The notes under the pieces were generated by a model. It searched no databases. It saw only the letters and a list, made by a program, of their open reading frames with translations, and had not been told where the DNA came from. A DNA stretch of 64,000 nt from Candidatus Viadribacter manganicus (GTDB lineage Bacteria > Pseudomonadota > Alphaproteobacteria > Caulobacterales > Aquidulcibacteraceae). Both the position numbers and the translations under genes were made by a program. Every line of letters begins with the position of its first letter. Within the stretch, counting starts at the first letter, position 1. The DNA lies in contig NZ_CP013244.1 of assembly GCF_001679665.1 (NCBI RefSeq), forward strand, positions 868,001 through 932,000, given 5' to 3'. Positions 1 to 6,235 of this stretch are shown in pieces.

Positions 1-61
1 CAATTACCTCGCCGGCGGCGATGCGGTTTACGGCTTCGGGAGGGAGGCGGCGGATGGGCAT
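1..61 (-). CDS. mutL: DNA mismatch repair protein MutL, N-terminal fragment (cut by window edge)
   Basis: Read on the minus strand from the ATG at 61, the 20 complete codons give MPIRRLPPEAVNRIAAGEVI. This is the very conserved MutL N-terminus, where the IAAGEV segment forms part of the GHKL ATPase site. MutL couples mismatch recognition by MutS to strand incision and removal. Only the first 20 residues lie in the window and the gene continues beyond base 1. It is divergent from the LOG-family gene at 131, so the 69 bases between them hold both promoters. Identification rests on this short but highly diagnostic motif. Confidence 0.85.
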   Translation of the reverse strand, partial: MPIRRLPPEAVNRIAAGEVI

Positions 62-130
62 GAGATTCGGGCCAAGGCTAGCATATGGGACGCGCCTTCT
101 CCCCCAGCTACGACAGCGCTAGGTTGAGCC

Positions 131-931
131 ATGGCCGAACAAAAAAAGCCCAATGCGGCGCAGATCGCCTCCCCTTCGTTTCGCCTCGCGGCGCTGGACG
201 AGGCTTTCCTGCTGGGCGAATCCATGCGCGGCGTCCGGTTTCTGCTCGAATACGAGAAAGCCGAGCAAATCTTGAAAGCACGGCGGATCAAATCCACCAT
301 CGTCGTCTTTGGCGGCGCGCGCATTGTGGAAAGCGGCGGCTCAGAGCAACACGCGCTCTGGTACAAGGAGGCGCGTGCGTTCGGCCGCCTCGCATCTGAA
401 CGCGGCGGCGCAACCAGCGACAATGGCGGCGATCATTTCAACGTCATCACAACCGGCGGCGGGCCCGGCGCGATGGAAGCCGTCAATCGCGGCGCGCGCG
501 ACGTGAACGCGCCATCGATCGGCTTCAACATTCGTTTGCCCCACGAACAAGAGCCCAACGCCTACACAACACCGGAGCTCACCTTCAACTTCCACTACTT
601 CGCCATGCGCAAGATGCACCTTGCCATGCGCGCCAACGCGCTCGTCATTTTTCCAGGCGGCTTCGGCACGCTCGACGAAATGTTCGAGATCCTAACGCTT
701 CGACAAACGCGCAAAGCACCGCTCATTCCCGTCGTACTTTTCGACGAAGCCTATTGGCGTTCGGTGATCAATTTCGACAAGCTCGTCGAACATGGCGCCA
801 TCGACGCCGCCGATCTCACACTCTTCCGCTACGCCGATACGGCGGAAGCCACCTGGGACGCGCTCGTTGAACAGGGCCTTGGCAAAGCCCACGACAACAG
901 CGCCCCGGACGTGGTCCAGAAGGACATCTAA
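131..931 (+). CDS. LOG family protein (TIGR00730-type nucleotide hydrolase)
   Basis: A 266-residue protein with the LOG/lysine-decarboxylase-like Rossmann fold. Two family hallmarks are visible: a glycine-rich GGGPGAMEAVNRGA segment near residues 107-120 and PGGFGTLDE near residue 175. Together they build the phosphoribohydrolase site. Proteins of this family cleave the N-glycosidic bond of nucleoside monophosphates and, in some cases, release free cytokinins; few have a proven physiological substrate. The length fits the long bacterial branch of the family. The gene is divergent from mutL and stands alone. Family assignment is firm, the exact substrate is not known. Confidence 0.85.
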   Translation: MAEQKKPNAAQIASPSFRLAALDEAFLLGESMRGVRFLLEYEKAEQILKARRIKSTIVVFGGARIVESGGSEQHALWYKEARAFGRLASERGGATSDNGGDHFNVITTGGGPGAMEAVNRGARDVNAPSIGFNIRLPHEQEPNAYTTPELTFNFHYFAMRKMHLAMRANALVIFPGGFGTLDEMFEILTLRQTRKAPLIPVVLFDEAYWRSVINFDKLVEHGAIDAADLTLFRYADTAEATWDALVEQGLGKAHDNSAPDVVQKDI

Positions 932-1043
932 GCTTGGCGGGATCGCCCCTGCTCAATGTCACTTCCGCCTCTCACGCCTCAGCACGGGCGTCCTCTACCT
1001 AAGATCACTCTCACCAAGAGAGCGAACCGAAGAGGAAGAAGTC

Positions 1044-1319
1044 GTGAAAAAGTACGTTATCGAGCGTCAGATTCCCGGTGTCGACAAGATGGGCGCAAGC
1101 GACCTGTCTGGCGCCGCGAAAACCTCAAACACCGCGCTGGCCCAACTCGCACCGAAGGTGCAATGGGTCCATTCTTACCTCGCCCAGGACAAGACCTTCT
1201 GCATCTATCTGGCCGAGAATGAAGACGCGATCCGCGAACACGCGCGCATCAGCGGCTTCCCGGCCAACAAGATCACCGAGGTCACGGGCATGATCGACCC
1301 CACCACGGCGCGGGGCTGA
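1044..1319 (+). CDS. DUF4242 domain-containing protein
   Basis: A small 91-residue protein beginning with GTG at 1044, preceded by a purine-rich GAGGAAG at about 1032-1038. The product starts VKKYVIERQIPGV and looks like a DUF4242 (SCO4226-like, nickel-binding ferredoxin-fold) domain: a short beta strand followed by a segment with a conserved WVHSYL, then YLAENEDAIREHARISGFP and a final EV strand. Members are small dimeric alpha-beta proteins and a few bind nickel; the cellular role is not established. A longer reading upstream in the same frame overlaps the previous gene and lacks family similarity, so the GTG start is preferred. Confidence 0.75.
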   Translation: MKKYVIERQIPGVDKMGASDLSGAAKTSNTALAQLAPKVQWVHSYLAQDKTFCIYLAENEDAIREHARISGFPANKITEVTGMIDPTTARG

Positions 1320-1354
1320 TAGCGTTTGGCTACGTTAAGGCCTAAGGTGACCCC

Positions 1355-2389
1355 ATGAGCGAATTCGAAGTGCTCAACGTTACGGTCATCCTGTTGGACG
1401 ATGGCTACGCGTCCACGGCGCTCATGCCGATTGAAGTCTTTCACTCGGCAGGAGCACTGTGGCGCGAGCTGCGCGGCGAAGCGCCTGAACCGCGCTTTCG
1501 CGTCACCACCGCATCGATCGACGGCAAACCCGTGCGTAGCCCGTACGCCGGACTCAGCATGTCGCCGGAAACCAAGATTGCGGCGATCGATCGGACCGAC
1601 ATCGCGATCATCCCGACATCGGGCCTCTGCTTCAATGAGAAACTGATCGAAAATAGCGCCCTGCTGCCCTGGCTGCAGAAGCAACACGCGCACGGCGCCT
1701 ATCTCGCCGGCGTGTGCATGGGCGCAGCTTACCTTGCCGAAGCGGGACTGCTCGATAGCCGCCAAGCCACAACTCACTGGGCAATAGCGGACGCATTCCG
1801 CCAGCGTTGGCCCAATGTCGATTGGCGACCCGACATGTTCGTCACTGAAGACGCACGACTGCTCTGCAGCGGCGGCCTGACAGCCGCGGCTGACGTCAGC
1901 CTCTATCTCGTCGAGAAGCTCTGCGGGCATGAAGTTGCAGTTCAAACCGCGAAGTCACTACTGCTAACGATGCCGCGCACGCACCAATGCGGTTACGCCG
2001 TGCTGCCGTTCTCACCGGCGCACGACGATGATCGCGTTAAAGCCGCAGAGCACTTCATTCAAGCCAATTTCAAGATCCCGCTCACCACCGAAGGTATCGC
2101 CAGCCACGTAGCGATGAGTTCACGCACGCTCATTCGCCGCTTCAAAGCCGCGACCGGCCGCCTTCCCGGCGCGTATTTGCAAGCCGTCCGCATCGAAGCG
2201 GCAAAGTCGATGCTTGAGAGCGACGACGCGCCCATTCAAGCCGTCGCATCGTCAGTCGGATACGACGATGCTGCGCATTTTCGCGAGCTCTTCAAACGCT
2301 CGAGCGGCATGACGCCGGCTGAGTATCGCGCGCACTTCGCCGAGCTTCGCGTGCGCCAAATGGAACAGACAGCACTCGCAAATCGCTGA
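1355..2389 (+). CDS. GlxA family transcriptional regulator (DJ-1/PfpI plus AraC HTH)
   Basis: This 344-residue protein has an N-terminal DJ-1/PfpI-like domain (about residues 5-180) with the nucleophile-elbow-like AGVCMGAAYLAEAG, then a C-terminal AraC/XylS double helix-turn-helix (about residues 230-330). The AraC part shows the typical IASHVAMSSRTLIRRFKAATG first helix pair and the closing IQAVASSVGYDD.AHFRELFKRSSGMTPAEYR pattern. GlxA-type regulators sense small ligands through the amidotransferase-like domain and activate catabolic genes. No obvious target operon sits beside it. The downstream region carries a separate terminator, so the gene is probably monocistronic or ends near 2390-2480. 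Confidence 0.85.
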   Translation: MSEFEVLNVTVILLDDGYASTALMPIEVFHSAGALWRELRGEAPEPRFRVTTASIDGKPVRSPYAGLSMSPETKIAAIDRTDIAIIPTSGLCFNEKLIENSALLPWLQKQHAHGAYLAGVCMGAAYLAEAGLLDSRQATTHWAIADAFRQRWPNVDWRPDMFVTEDARLLCSGGLTAAADVSLYLVEKLCGHEVAVQTAKSLLLTMPRTHQCGYAVLPFSPAHDDDRVKAAEHFIQANFKIPLTTEGIASHVAMSSRTLIRRFKAATGRLPGAYLQAVRIEAAKSMLESDDAPIQAVASSVGYDDAAHFRELFKRSSGMTPAEYRAHFAELRVRQMEQTALANR

Positions 2390-2483
2390 TGCGCGCGGGC
2401 CACACACGACCCTCGCCACACTTTTTCCGCGTGACAACGCCGCAAATCACATGATACACGCGCGCGCCTTTCGGAGACGCATC

Positions 2484-2579
2484 GTGAAAACGTTGAACAT
2501 CATCACCAGCAACCCAATGCTCGTCGCATATCGCGGCGCGCAGGAGGATATGCGCGCGTGGAGGAGTTCGGCTTTCTGA
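2484..2579 (+). CDS. Possible 31-residue small ORF ahead of rtcB
   Basis: A GTG at 2484 opens a 31-codon frame (VKTLNIITSNPMLVAYRGA...) ending at a TGA at 2577-2579. A CGGAG motif lies about seven bases upstream, a good ribosome-binding distance. The frame is followed within 25 bases by a strong hairpin terminator (2604-2636) and then rtcB. It could be a real microprotein, a leader peptide whose translation influences the terminator ahead of rtcB, or chance. No family is recognised. The ribosome site and position are the only support. Confidence 0.3.
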   Translation: MKTLNIITSNPMLVAYRGAQEDMRAWRSSAF

Positions 2580-2603
2580 CGTCTTCGGACAACGGAGCAT
2601 GAA

Positions 2604-2636
2604 AACCCCTCCAAGGCGCGGCTTGGAGGGGTTTTT
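2604..2636 (+). terminator. Rho-independent terminator before rtcB
   Basis: A perfect 12-bp stem (AACCCCTCCAAG at 2604-2615 pairing with CTTGGAGGGGTT at 2622-2633), a 6-base loop and a run of five T from 2632. It is oriented to stop plus-strand transcription about 60 bases before the rtcB start. Reads as terminator or attenuator for the short transcript at 2484. Confidence 0.85.
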
Positions 2637-2698
2637 CGTATGTGCGCGTTGCACGCTCCAGGCCGCTAGGAAACGTTGAAAACAAAGGAGAACCGGCC

Positions 2699-3907
2699 AT
2701 GTCCGGTTACGAAGAAATTCAAGGCGCGACTGCGCCGATCAAGGCTTGGATCAATGGCGTGCCGGTTGAGCACGCTGCGCAAAACCAATTGCGCAACGTC
2801 GCTATGCTGCCGTTCATCCATAGCCACATCGCTGTCATGCCGGACGTCCACTTCGGCATCGGCGCAACCGTTGGCTCGGTGATTCCGACCAAGGGCGCAA
2901 TCATTCCAGCCGCTGTCGGTGTCGACATCGGCTGCGGGATGATGGCTGTGCGCACGACGCTGACGGCAAACGATTTGCCGGATTCGCTCGCGCGTCTGCG
3001 CGGCGCGATTGAACGCAACGTGCCGCACGGCAACGGGCCGAACGGAAATCACCGCGATACACCCTCTTCGGTGGAGACGTCCTACCGCGACTCCGGCCTC
3101 GACGACCGCTACCGCGCGATCATCGACAAGCACCCGAAGGCCTCTGCAAAAGCGCAAACCTCGCAGCTCGCCACCCTCGGCGGCGGAAACCACTTCATCG
3201 AGATCTGCCTCGACGAAGAGGACCGCGTCTGGGTGATGCTGCACTCGGGCTCGCGCGGCTCCGGCAACGCGATCGGGAAGTACTTTATCGAGCGTGCGAA
3301 GGAAGAACTCCTGCGCCGCGAACTGGGCTACCACATGCCTGACAAGGACCTCGCCTTCTTCATGGAAGGCGAAGACTTGTTCGACGACTACGTGGCGGCG
3401 GTCGGCTGGGCGCAAGACTACGCGCGCACCAACCGCGAGGTGATGATGGAGCGCACCCTGCGTGCGCTGCGTGACAACCTGCCGAAATTCAAGCTCGAGA
3501 AGCACGCTGTGAACTGCCACCACAATTACGTGGCGCGTGAACGGCACTTCGGCGCCGATGTTTGGGTGACGCGCAAAGGCGCGGTGCGCGCTGGACATGG
3601 CGAGCTTGGCATCATTCCCGGTTCGATGGGCGCCAAGTCGTTCATTGTGTGCGGAAAGGGTAACGCGGATTCGTTCTGCACGTGCTCGCACGGCGCAGGA
3701 CGCGCGATGTCCCGCACCGAAGCTAAGAAGCGCTTCACGCTGGCCGATCACCGCGCCGCAACCGAGGGCGTGGAATGCCGCAAGGACGCAGGCGTGATCG
3801 ACGAAACGCCGATGGCCTACAAGGACATCGACGCCGTCATGGCCGCACAGTCGGACCTGATCGATGTGGTGCACACACTGCGCCAGGTCGTGTGCGTGAA
3901 GGGCTGA
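2699..3907 (+). CDS. rtcB: RtcB family 3'-phosphate RNA-splicing ligase
   Basis: A 402-residue RtcB. The ATG at 2699 is preceded by AAAGGAG ending at 2690 and gives MSGYEEIQGA; an upstream in-frame start lacks such a site. RtcB joins RNA 2',3'-cyclic phosphate or 3'-phosphate ends to 5'-OH ends using GTP and manganese. Key elements visible: GVDIGCGMM with metal-binding Cys79, GGGNHF with His165, LHSGSRG with His182, NCHHNYV, and the SHGAGR motif with the His that becomes guanylylated. Neither RtcA, archease nor the sigma-54 regulator RtcR is next to it. Instead four tRNA genes on the same strand begin 246 bases downstream, suggesting a link to tRNA repair or maturation. Confidence 0.95.
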   Translation: MSGYEEIQGATAPIKAWINGVPVEHAAQNQLRNVAMLPFIHSHIAVMPDVHFGIGATVGSVIPTKGAIIPAAVGVDIGCGMMAVRTTLTANDLPDSLARLRGAIERNVPHGNGPNGNHRDTPSSVETSYRDSGLDDRYRAIIDKHPKASAKAQTSQLATLGGGNHFIEICLDEEDRVWVMLHSGSRGSGNAIGKYFIERAKEELLRRELGYHMPDKDLAFFMEGEDLFDDYVAAVGWAQDYARTNREVMMERTLRALRDNLPKFKLEKHAVNCHHNYVARERHFGADVWVTRKGAVRAGHGELGIIPGSMGAKSFIVCGKGNADSFCTCSHGAGRAMSRTEAKKRFTLADHRAATEGVECRKDAGVIDETPMAYKDIDAVMAAQSDLIDVVHTLRQVVCVKG

Positions 3908-4153
3908 CGCGAGACGCGCGAAACACACGCTTCCCGGCCGAGTGAACCCGCATCGCAAGATGCGAGCAAACGCAGCGCCAGGACCCAGGGGACGACCAAG
4001 CGCCTTGCGCTTGCCGCTGGGCCCCAGATCGCACTCCAGCTTTCGCCGGGGCCGCGTCCGGGAAGCGTGAACTTCGGCGCCGTGGTCCATGGGTGAAGAT
4101 GCTGCACTGGCGATGCGGTGAGGCGGCTTCCAGTCCCGCCGGCGCCGCCATGG
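3908..4153 (+). other. Structured intergenic spacer between rtcB and the tRNA cluster
   Basis: No credible ORF. The spacer holds a hairpin CGCATC-GCAA-GATGCG (3949-3964, GNRA-type loop). A nested structure follows, in which CCCAG (3984-3988) can pair with CTGGG (4017-4021) around an inner CAAGCG-CCTTG-CGCTTG hairpin (3997-4013). A GC-rich block at 4046-4063 recurs with one change at 6211-6228. It could be an RNA processing region of an rtcB-tRNA transcript, a small RNA, or a family of genomic intergenic repeats. Confidence 0.4.
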
Positions 4154-4228
4154 TGCCCGTTCGTCTAATTGGTAGGACGCCGGAGTTTGGTTCCGGAAAT
4201 CCTCGTTCGAATCGAGGACGGGCAACCA
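4154..4228 (+). tRNA. tRNA-Gln (anticodon UUG)
   Basis: Complete cloverleaf: acceptor TGCCCGT (4154-4160) pairs with ACGGGCA (4218-4224), and a 4-bp D stem carries a loop containing GG. The anticodon stem CCGGA/TCCGG encloses GTTTGGT (anticodon TTG at 4187-4189), and the T arm is CCTCG-TTCGAAT-CGAGG. Discriminator A at 4225 is followed by an encoded CCA. The U1-A72 pair suits glutamine. The body differs from the usual alphaproteobacterial tRNA-Gln as I know it (typically TGGGGCG acceptor and G73) and resembles the tRNA-Glu type in its D arm, so it may be a second, divergent copy. Confidence 0.85.
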
Positions 4229-4246
4229 GGTTTAAGAAGGAAATGC

Positions 4247-4333
4247 TGACAGGTGGGCGAGCGGTCGAAGCCACGAGACTCATAATCTCGTTTGCAAAAG
4301 CACACGTTGGTTCAAATCCAACCCTGTCGACCA
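4247..4333 (+). tRNA. Atypical class II tRNA with CAU anticodon
   Basis: Acceptor TGACAGG (4247-4253) pairs with CCTGTCG (4323-4329) with a U-G pair at 1:72. The D stem has only three pairs (GGC/GCC, 4256-4258 and 4270-4272) with a GG-containing loop. The anticodon stem CGAGA/TCTCG encloses CTCATAA, giving anticodon CAT at 4281-4283. A 15-base variable arm (4291-4305) can form TGC-AAAA-GCA. The T arm is GTTGG-TTCAAAT-CCAAC, discriminator A at 4330, then encoded CCA. The long variable arm and short D stem are features of Leu/Ser/Tyr tRNAs, whereas CAU belongs to class I tRNA-Met or lysidine-modified tRNA-Ile. The charging identity is therefore unclear; A73 and arm length look most leucine-like. 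Confidence 0.75.
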
Positions 4334-4366
4334 TTCTTCTTGTTGCAAAGCAGACCGACCTTCACT

Positions 4367-4438
4367 ATGTTGTACAACATCATGTTTCGACCGACCCCCT
4401 CCCTTCGAGAGACTGGCTAGCGCTCATGCGGCGCTAGC
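4367..4438. other. Palindrome and hairpin inside the tRNA cluster
   Basis: The spacer between the second and third tRNA genes holds a perfect 14-bp palindrome ATGTTGTACAACAT (4367-4380). It also holds a hairpin GCTAGCGC (4416-4423) / GCGCTAGC (4431-4438) with a 7-base loop. Neither has a T run. The palindrome looks like a protein-binding site; the hairpin may be a processing signal of a common tRNA transcript. Confidence 0.35.
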
Positions 4439-4444
4439 GCACGT

Positions 4445-4522
4445 CTGGGCGTAGCTCAGTCAGCGCAGAGCGCCTGCCTTGGGAGCAGGAGGCCGTTGGT
4501 TCAAATCCAGCCGCCCAGACCA
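4445..4522 (+). tRNA. tRNA-Pro (anticodon UGG), atypical D loop
   Basis: Acceptor CTGGGCG (4445-4451) pairs with CGCCCAG (4512-4518). Anticodon stem CCTGC/GCAGG encloses CTTGGGA (anticodon TGG). The T arm is GTTGG-TTCAAAT-CCAGC with one G-U pair. Discriminator A is followed by encoded CCA. The D stem GCTC/GAGC is normal, but the loop AGTCAGCGCA lacks the GG pair (G18-G19) that docks with the T loop in nearly all elongator tRNAs. This suggests relaxed tertiary structure, degeneration or a specialised role. Confidence 0.8.
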
Positions 4523-4557
4523 TCCTTTCAAAGCAACATGAGCGCCCGTCTGCACAC

Positions 4558-4629
4558 GGCGCCTTCGTCTATGGGTTAGGATTCTGCGCTTTCAATGCGG
4601 GCAAACGGGTTCGAGTCCCGTCGGCGCTA
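4558..4629 (+). tRNA. tRNA-Glu-like gene (anticodon UUC), weak acceptor stem
   Basis: The cloverleaf folds with anticodon loop CTTTCAA (TTC at 4591-4593) and T arm ACGGG-TTCGAGT-CCCGT. The acceptor GGCGCCT (4558-4564) against CGGCGCT (4622-4628) has a G-U at the first pair and a T-C mismatch at the last. The anticodon stem contains two G-U pairs and the D stem only three pairs including one G-U. The 3' end reads A-GCA, so CCA is not encoded, unlike the other three genes in the cluster. It is either a degenerating tRNA-Glu or a tRNA-like RNA. It ends five bases before the stop of the convergent TetR gene. Confidence 0.65.
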
Positions 4630-4633
4630 GCAG

Positions 4634-5239
4634 CTAGGCCTTCACTTGCTCGGCATGAAATACGCGCAGCATGTCCATCGCCACTTCACGCGCGTGTCCC
4701 GGCGGCTTGCCAACAAGCTCAGCAAGCGCATGGCCAAACAGGCCGGCGCCCATCGCGAGCGTTACGCTGATCATGACCAAGTCTAGAGCTTGCGCCGGAT
4801 CGACATCGCCAAACGAAGCACGCCGGATCACGACGCTTTGCACTGCATCGCGTATGTGCGTCATGCGCCGCCACTCGCCGGTCAATTCGAGCCACGCCGC
4901 TAGCCGCGCCGCGCCACGCCGTTCGAACACTTCGAACAGCGCGTGAAAAACCGCCTCCTGCTGATCCTCGCGCCCACCGCCCTGATCGGCGATCGCCAAC
5001 ACCTCGGCGACCAACTGGCTGACCATCCGCTCCATCAGCGCCGCGTGCAGCTCATCGATCGAGCCGAAATGATGGATGACGCTAGCGTTCGCGACACTGG
5101 CCGCAGTCGCCACATCCGCCAACTTCAGCGCCAGCGGCCCCCGCTCCACCAGCAATGCCTCGGCGGCCGCCAAGATATTCGCCCGCGCGTCTTCGGGGGC
5201 GCGGCGCACCCGAACCTTACCAGCTTTTCTTATTGACAT
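4634..5239 (-). CDS. TetR/AcrR family transcriptional regulator
   Basis: A 201-residue TetR-type repressor starting MSIRKAGKVRV, with a basic N-terminal arm and the HTH around residues 20-65 (ILAAAEALLVERGP, LADVATAASVANASVIHHFGS). The C-terminal part is an all-helical ligand domain. A longer frame back to 5299 overlaps the divergent gene and adds residues unlike the family, so the start at 5239 is chosen although no Shine-Dalgarno is obvious. The start codon lies within a TGACA-TTTT-TGTCA inverted repeat, which is probably its own operator. It is divergent from a predicted metal-dependent hydrolase and likely represses both. Confidence 0.85.
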   Translation of the reverse strand: MSIRKAGKVRVRRAPEDARANILAAAEALLVERGPLALKLADVATAASVANASVIHHFGSIDELHAALMERMVSQLVAEVLAIADQGGGREDQQEAVFHALFEVFERRGAARLAAWLELTGEWRRMTHIRDAVQSVVIRRASFGDVDPAQALDLVMISVTLAMGAGLFGHALAELVGKPPGHAREVAMDMLRVFHAEQVKA

Positions 5240-5247
5240 TTTTGTCA
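5234..5247. promoter_or_regulatory. Inverted repeat, probable TetR operator
   Basis: TGACA (5234-5238), TTTT, TGTCA (5243-5247): a perfect 5-bp inverted repeat with a 4-bp centre in the divergent intergenic region. It overlaps the ATG of the TetR gene and lies about 50 bases ahead of the hydrolase start. Position and symmetry fit an autoregulatory TetR operator. Confidence 0.55.
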
Positions 5248-5297
5248 GTAGAACCCAAATCCAAGCGTAAGGCAACCCTATACGCGAGTTCCTCCCC

Positions 5298-6179
5298 ATG
5301 ACCGCTCAGCTGACCGCCCAAATGACCGCACACGAAAAGACGACCCCCGCTGAAGTGAAAATCCCGCCGCGCGACATTCGCTTCGACTTCCAAGGCGCAA
5401 AAGCACGCCACTGGCTGAGCGGCGATCCAGTCGGCACTGCGGTTTTCAATGCGCTCTCACTCACCTTCCCGGACGGCGAACGCATGTTCATCGACGCGGT
5501 GCGCGCTTATCGCGATCGCGTTGACGGAAAGCTGGCAGAGGAAGTGAAGGGCTTCATCGCCCAGGAATCGATACACTCGCGCGAGCACCACACGCTCAAT
5601 CAGTTGCTCGACCGCGACTTCTATCCGGTGGCTGAAATCGAAGCCGGCATCAAGGAACGCGTTGGCATCGCACGCTCACGCGGCCCGATGCGTATGCTGC
5701 TTTCAACGATCGCGCTCGAACACATCACCTCAATGATGGCCGACATTCACGCCGCCAACCAACAATTGTTCGATGGCGCTCCGGCCGGCATCGAGCGCAT
5801 GTGGCGCTGGCATGCGATGGAAGAGACCGAGCACAAAGCTGTCGCGTTCGACGTCTTCATGGTCGCGACCAAAGATTGGACGCCGTTCCAACGCTATTTC
5901 CGCCGCTGCATGGTGATGGCGATTATCGGCATCATGTTCCCGCGCAACATCGCAGCCTATGCTGCGCGCTTACTCGAAGCCGACGGTTACTCGAAGAAAG
6001 ACGCACTGAAGGCGGTCAATCGCTTCTTGTGGACTGAGCCAGGCATTTTCGGCCGCGGCGGGAAGCTCTTCTTCTCGTGGTTCCGCCCAGGCTTCCATCC
6101 ATGGGACCACGACAACCGCGCCCTCGTCACCACGTGGCGCAAGGAATTCGACGCGGATATCGCGCCCGCGCACGCGTAA
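5298..6179 (+). CDS. Predicted metal-dependent hydrolase (PF10118 family)
   Basis: A 293-residue soluble protein of the family annotated as predicted metal-dependent hydrolase. It has ferritin-like features: clustered Glu and His in QESIHSREHHTLN, EHITSMMADIH and WRWHAMEETEHKAVAFD, consistent with a helical bundle holding two metal ions. The substrate is unknown; relatives are often paired with TetR regulators and lipid-related genes, as here. Two ATG codons (5298 and 5322) could serve as start and neither has a strong ribosome site. It is transcribed away from the TetR gene across a shared operator and converges on the acyl-CoA dehydrogenase operon. Confidence 0.85.
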   Translation: MTAQLTAQMTAHEKTTPAEVKIPPRDIRFDFQGAKARHWLSGDPVGTAVFNALSLTFPDGERMFIDAVRAYRDRVDGKLAEEVKGFIAQESIHSREHHTLNQLLDRDFYPVAEIEAGIKERVGIARSRGPMRMLLSTIALEHITSMMADIHAANQQLFDGAPAGIERMWRWHAMEETEHKAVAFDVFMVATKDWTPFQRYFRRCMVMAIIGIMFPRNIAAYAARLLEADGYSKKDALKAVNRFLWTEPGIFGRGGKLFFSWFRPGFHPWDHDNRALVTTWRKEFDADIAPAHA

Positions 6180-6197
6180 TACTGCGCCCGGCGCGCA

Positions 6198-6228
6198 CCC
6201 CGGCTAAAGGCCGGGGCTGCGTCCGGGA
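6198..6228. repeat. GC-rich hairpin and intergenic repeat unit
   Basis: Between convergent genes, CCCCGGC (6198-6204) pairs with GCCGGGG (6210-6216). The following block CCGGGGCTGCGTCCGGGA (6211-6228) matches 4046-4063 in 17 of 18 positions. No T run follows. It may be a REP-like dispersed element. Confidence 0.45.
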
Positions 6229-6235
6229 CCGATGC

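Noticed and set aside
792..1319. Long plus-strand ORF beginning inside the LOG gene
   Set aside because: Only its last 91 codons, from the GTG at 1044, look like a real (DUF4242) protein.
2666..4225. 519-codon minus-strand ORF across rtcB
   Set aside because: It is the reverse of the rtcB frame in GC-rich DNA, has no family-like sequence and covers a tRNA gene.
4154..4629. tRNA cluster as an integration site or prophage remnant
   Set aside because: No integrase, phage gene or repeated tRNA end is seen near it.
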